NCBI RefSeq assembly: GCF_000520015.2
Contig: NZ_CP007044.2
Location: forward strand, 3,782,001 to 3,846,000
Direction of reading: 5' to 3'
DNA from: Chania multitudinisentens RB-25
GTDB lineage: Bacteria > Pseudomonadota > Gammaproteobacteria > Enterobacterales > Enterobacteriaceae
Length of the DNA: 64,000 bases
Below, in pieces: positions 61,498 through 64,000 of this stretch (position 1 is the stretch's first letter; each line of letters begins with the position of its first letter). The notes beneath the pieces were generated by a model. It saw only the letters and a program-made list of their open reading frames with translations. It was not told the origin of the DNA and did no database searches. The position numbers and the translations under genes were made by a program.

Positions 61498-61944
61498 TTA
61501 CCTGGCCCAGCTCGGTTTGTTTAAGATGTGATCCTGCCAATCCACCACCTCACTTTCGCGCACAGCAATATGGCGAACCGTAATACGCTCCCCATGCATT
61601 GCTGCCTTTGAGCCACTGTTCAGCGGATGCCAAGCAAATAAAGGTTTGCCTTCGCCAATCAGTCGATAAGCACAGGTTGGCGGTAACCAATCGAATGTAG
61701 TGAGGTTTTCACGCGTCAGCTTGATACAGTCTTCTTCCAATTCAAAGCGACGCTCATAATTACGGCACTGACAGGATTTGATATTGAGCTGATCGCAGGC
61801 AACGTTGGTGAAATAAATTTCATCAGTATCTTCGTCGATCAGCTTATTCAGACAACATTGCCCACAACCGTCACACAACGACTCCCACTCTGCCTCAGAC
61901 ATTTCGTTCAGCGTTTTCTGTTGCCAAAAAGGGCGTTGTGACAT
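61498..61944 (-). CDS. ycgN: YkgJ-family cysteine cluster protein YcgN
   Basis: A 148-aa UPF0260 protein very close to E. coli YcgN. It has the zinc/iron-chelating cluster CDGCGQCC (Cys24, 27, 30, 31) and further cysteines in [19 protein letters not shown] that together could bind a metal or Fe-S centre. The function is unknown. It converges with kdoO with about 100 bp between, and is followed on its upstream side by a long non-coding gap. Confidence 0.92.
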   Translation of the reverse strand: MSQRPFWQQKTLNEMSEAEWESLCDGCGQCCLNKLIDEDTDEIYFTNVACDQLNIKSCQCRNYERRFELEEDCIKLTRENLTTFDWLPPTCAYRLIGEGKPLFAWHPLNSGSKAAMHGERITVRHIAVRESEVVDWQDHILNKPSWAR

Positions 61945-62535
61945 ATCGACATCCGAATAGGTAAATGAACAGAGTGCCTGTGTGCAGGCTTCAAGGGGGC
62001 ACTATATAGACACTCACGGCAAAAGGAAATAACCCAACCGCTTGGCCCCAACCTTCTAGCGCTAGTTACCCCTGGTCAGGCTGGCCAAAATCATCGCCAA
62101 CAGCTTGATAAGACGTCGCTGATAATCGATATTCGATTAATAAACTGCGCCAAGGAAAGATTGCAAAAAGTACCCCCTCCCAACAAACCACTTACTTCTT
62201 ACTGCTCTCACACCTGTCAAAATCATCTACCCCATCACCTTTCAAGTTGCCGGGTTATTAACCGCTTTCATTCACCCAACTCATTAAATTACCCCAACGC
62301 CTTGGGCTTATTCAGTTCTCGCCTATCTGCATCCTGGAATCTGCTGAATATAATCTGTTATGCCTGATTTTCACAAAAACTGTCTCTATCAATACCCAGC
62401 CCGTGACTTAATATTCACTTTCACTTATTAATCAAGCAACTTTCCTCCAGCCCTGAAAGTTGAGTTTTATTGTAATTATCACCTGTAAAAATATGGAACT
62501 AGACTTTCAAACCATTACATAAAAGGAACGCCTCT
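61945..62535. other. Long spacer ycgN-ridA-like gene
   Basis: A 591-bp spacer with low coding signal. Only short frames without ribosome sites (for example 21 codons at 62358) were seen. It contains TTTCAAGTTGC near 62240, a fragment shared with the repeat remnants at 7149 and 49640. The ycgN and ridA-like promoters must lie here. Confidence 0.35.
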
Positions 62536-63006
62536 ATGTTGAAAAAAGCATATTTTGCCATCATAGCGTCAATGTTTATTTTTGGAGTGACATCAGCAGC
62601 AGAAAAAAACATAACAGCGGGAAGCAATGTACACTTTTTTGATTCTGGAAAGTTTGCAGGCCTTCCTTTTTCCGATGGTGTGAAAGTTGGTAATATACTT
62701 TTCCTTTCTGGCGAGATCGCCTCTGAAAAACAAGCGGATAATTCTTTTAAGGTTATTCCTGGTGGAATCAAAGCAGAAACAAAAAAGATTTTTGAGAACA
62801 TTCAGTCATCCCTGGCTGCAAAGGGATATGAAATGAAAGATATCGTGAAATGTACCGTCATGTTAGCTGACATGTCTGAATGGGCTGAATTCAACGAAGT
62901 TTATAAAACTTTTTTTAGCAAACCTTACCCTGCACGCAGTGCTTTCGGTGTCAATGGCCTGGCACTGGGAGCCAAAGCGGAAGTGGAATGTATCGCTGCA
63001 AAATAG
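62536..63006 (+). CDS. Exported RidA/YjgF-family protein
   Basis: A 156-aa protein with a signal peptide (MLKKAYFAIIASMFIFGVTSA) followed by a complete RidA (Rid/YER057c/UK114) domain. The substrate-binding Arg134 (YPARSAFGVNGL) and Glu151 (AEVECIAAK) correspond to Arg105 and Glu120 of cytosolic RidA, so enamine/imine deaminase activity is possible. Most RidA proteins are cytosolic; this one should be periplasmic. AAAGGAA lies upstream of the ATG. AT-rich flanks and the absence of an E. coli counterpart here suggest an accessory gene. Not a tdcF or ridA orthologue by context. Confidence 0.85.
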   Translation: MLKKAYFAIIASMFIFGVTSAAEKNITAGSNVHFFDSGKFAGLPFSDGVKVGNILFLSGEIASEKQADNSFKVIPGGIKAETKKIFENIQSSLAAKGYEMKDIVKCTVMLADMSEWAEFNEVYKTFFSKPYPARSAFGVNGLALGAKAEVECIAAK

Positions 63007-63021
63007 CCCAGGTACAATACC

Positions 63022-63062
63022 TCATCCGTATCAGCCTCAAACAAGCACGCCGATACGGATGA
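63022..63062. terminator. Hairpin after the RidA-like gene
   Basis: TCATCCGTATC (63022-63032) / GATACGGATGA (63052-63062), a perfect 11-bp inverted repeat with a 19-nt loop, 16 bp past the stop. Terminator or operator; no T-run. Confidence 0.45.
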
Positions 63063-63407
63063 AGGTTGCGCACTGCACACGCCTGTTCTGAGAAAGTTTC
63101 GAGTGTTTAGTTTACATAGAAAAGAATACTGCAAGCGGGAGCAAGCAGTAATGTGCGAGCGTAGGATACACCGGCCAAACAACATCAGTATCACTACCCT
63201 TTTTATCTTACCAGTGTATCAATGAAGTATGAACTTAGTACATCCAGCGAGCCCATTCCATTTAACGATAAATTAACAATGATAATGTGGTTAACTTCAT
63301 TTGGATGAAATACAATCAATTTCGTCATGTAATTCTATGGCACCCGAGCAGCAAATCTTAACTCGGAACACAATCACTACATTTAACTGTCGATACATTA
63401 AAGGGTT
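63063..63407. other. Spacer before a small ORF
   Basis: About 345 bp without a supported gene or recognised motif; moderately AT-rich. Confidence 0.3.
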
Positions 63408-63581
63408 ATGACTGTCATAGATGGTATTTCGATTTTTCACTTAATAATATTGCTCTTGTTTGTTGCCCCGCTTATTTTACCACTTTTTTCTCGCGTGTTC
63501 ATGGCTCAGAAAAAGCCCTGTGGTTTCTATTTTCATTCTTGGCTAGCTGGCTCGGCTATTTTGTCTACTATTTTTGCGTAG
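63408..63581 (+). CDS. Predicted 57-aa small membrane protein
   Basis: ATG 63408 to TAG at 63579-63581. Two hydrophobic stretches (about residues 7-31, LIILLLFVAPLILPLFSRV, and 40-57) flank a short basic loop AQKKPCG. AAAGGG lies only three bases before the ATG, which is close for a ribosome site. The layout recalls small two-helix membrane proteins such as superinfection-immunity types, but I see no specific family signature. It lies in an AT-rich patch before ihfA. It could be spurious. Confidence 0.4.
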   Translation: MTVIDGISIFHLIILLLFVAPLILPLFSRVFMAQKKPCGFYFHSWLAGSAILSTIFA

Positions 63582-63787
63582 TTAGAAAAAAAAAAAGCAG
63601 TTAAAAAGTATCGCCTTCTGAATCTCATTTTCTCCTTCAATACTTATAATAATTACGCTTGCCAAGATAGTGTTAAACAAGCTCCGTAAGCGTAAAAAAG
63701 ATAACATCATTAATACATTGCCGATCGGTTTTACTGATACCCACCAGAAACCTAGCCGGACATTGAGTATCCCCAACCATATCGCAG

Positions 63788-63814
63788 AAAAAAGGCCGCA
63801 GATGCGGCCTTTTT
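63788..63814. terminator. Terminator downstream of ihfA
   Basis: AAAAGGCCGCA / TGCGGCCTTTT with a 2-nt GA spacer and flanking A and T runs; effective on both strands. It lies 14 bp past the ihfA stop. Confidence 0.9.
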
Positions 63815-63827
63815 AGTTTTATGCAAC

Positions 63828-64000
63828 CTACTCTTTCGGGCTTGCGTTCTCTACCCGGCTTTTCAGTTTTTGCCCCGGACGGAAAGTGACCACGCGGCGC
63901 GCCGTAATCGGAATGTCCTCACCGGTTTTCGGGTTGCGTCCCGGACGTTGGTTCTTGTCACGCAAATCAAAATTACCAAAACCTGACAGTTTTACCTGCT
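63828..64000 (-). CDS. ihfA: Integration host factor alpha subunit, 3' part
   Basis: The last 56 codons of a minus-strand gene cut by the right window edge; stop TAG at 63828-63830. The reading frame gives [20 protein letters not shown], then [22 protein letters not shown] and [13 protein letters not shown], which is IhfA almost residue for residue. The [11 protein letters not shown] segment forms the DNA-intercalating beta-arm. IHF bends DNA at specific sites. In E. coli btuC follows ihfA directly; here about 13 kb separates them. Confidence 0.98.

Overview
The window is chromosomal DNA from an enterobacterium. Almost every gene has a close E. coli-type orthologue, usually of the same length to within a few residues. 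The gene set and layout point to the Yersiniaceae side of the order (Serratia/Rahnella/Yersinia-like): an arnBCADTEF operon sits between nlpC and btuD, and a Kdo-hydroxylase gene is present. I cannot fix the genus from sequence alone. I see no prophage, IS element, CRISPR array or conjugative module. It is mostly core genome with small accessory patches.

Layout. 1-914: 3' part of eptA. 1145-4686: nemR-nemA-gloA-rnt, then grxD on the other strand. 5098-8291: mepH, sodB, ynhF (29 codons), purR. 8272-14387: punR, punC, cfa, ribE, mdtK. 14579-14752: two identical tRNA-Val(GAC). 14874-18724: cupin gene, pykF, lpp, ldtE. 19064-28321: sufABCDSE, menI and ydiJ, all on the minus strand. 28642-30036: ydiK and the sRNA RprA. 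30139-35047: ppsA, ppsR, aroH. 35183-40348: a glutathione peroxidase, selO, a 39-aa membrane protein, an EAL-domain ydiV, lplA, nlpC. 40494-47899: the arn operon. 48290-50700: btuDEC. 50854-63581: a block whose E. coli counterparts lie elsewhere (dadX, dadA, ycgB, fadR, nhaB, dsbB, ycgN), plus a Kdo hydroxylase, an exported RidA-like protein and small ORFs. 63828-64000: 3' end of ihfA.

Themes. Envelope modification recurs: eptA adds phosphoethanolamine and arn adds aminoarabinose to lipid A, a Kdo hydroxylase alters inner-core Kdo, and lpp, ldtE, mepH and nlpC act on peptidoglycan. Oxidative and electrophile defence recurs too: nemRA, gloA, sodB, grxD, suf and two glutathione peroxidases. The PEP/pyruvate node is represented by pykF and ppsA, each with a Cra-like operator, and by the PpsA regulator ppsR. 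Regulatory sites I could read directly include a NemR operator, a PurR-like operator, an RcsB-like box before rprA, a PmrA-type box before arnB and an lpp promoter nearly identical to that of E. coli.

No clearly new multi-gene system is visible. The best leads are small or altered genes: a 39-aa membrane protein likely co-transcribed with an unusually complete EAL protein; a BtuE paralogue lacking its catalytic glutamine; a signal-peptide-bearing RidA protein; an uncharacterised exported protein; and several unlisted small membrane ORFs. All homology statements come from memory of family sequences; no database search was run.
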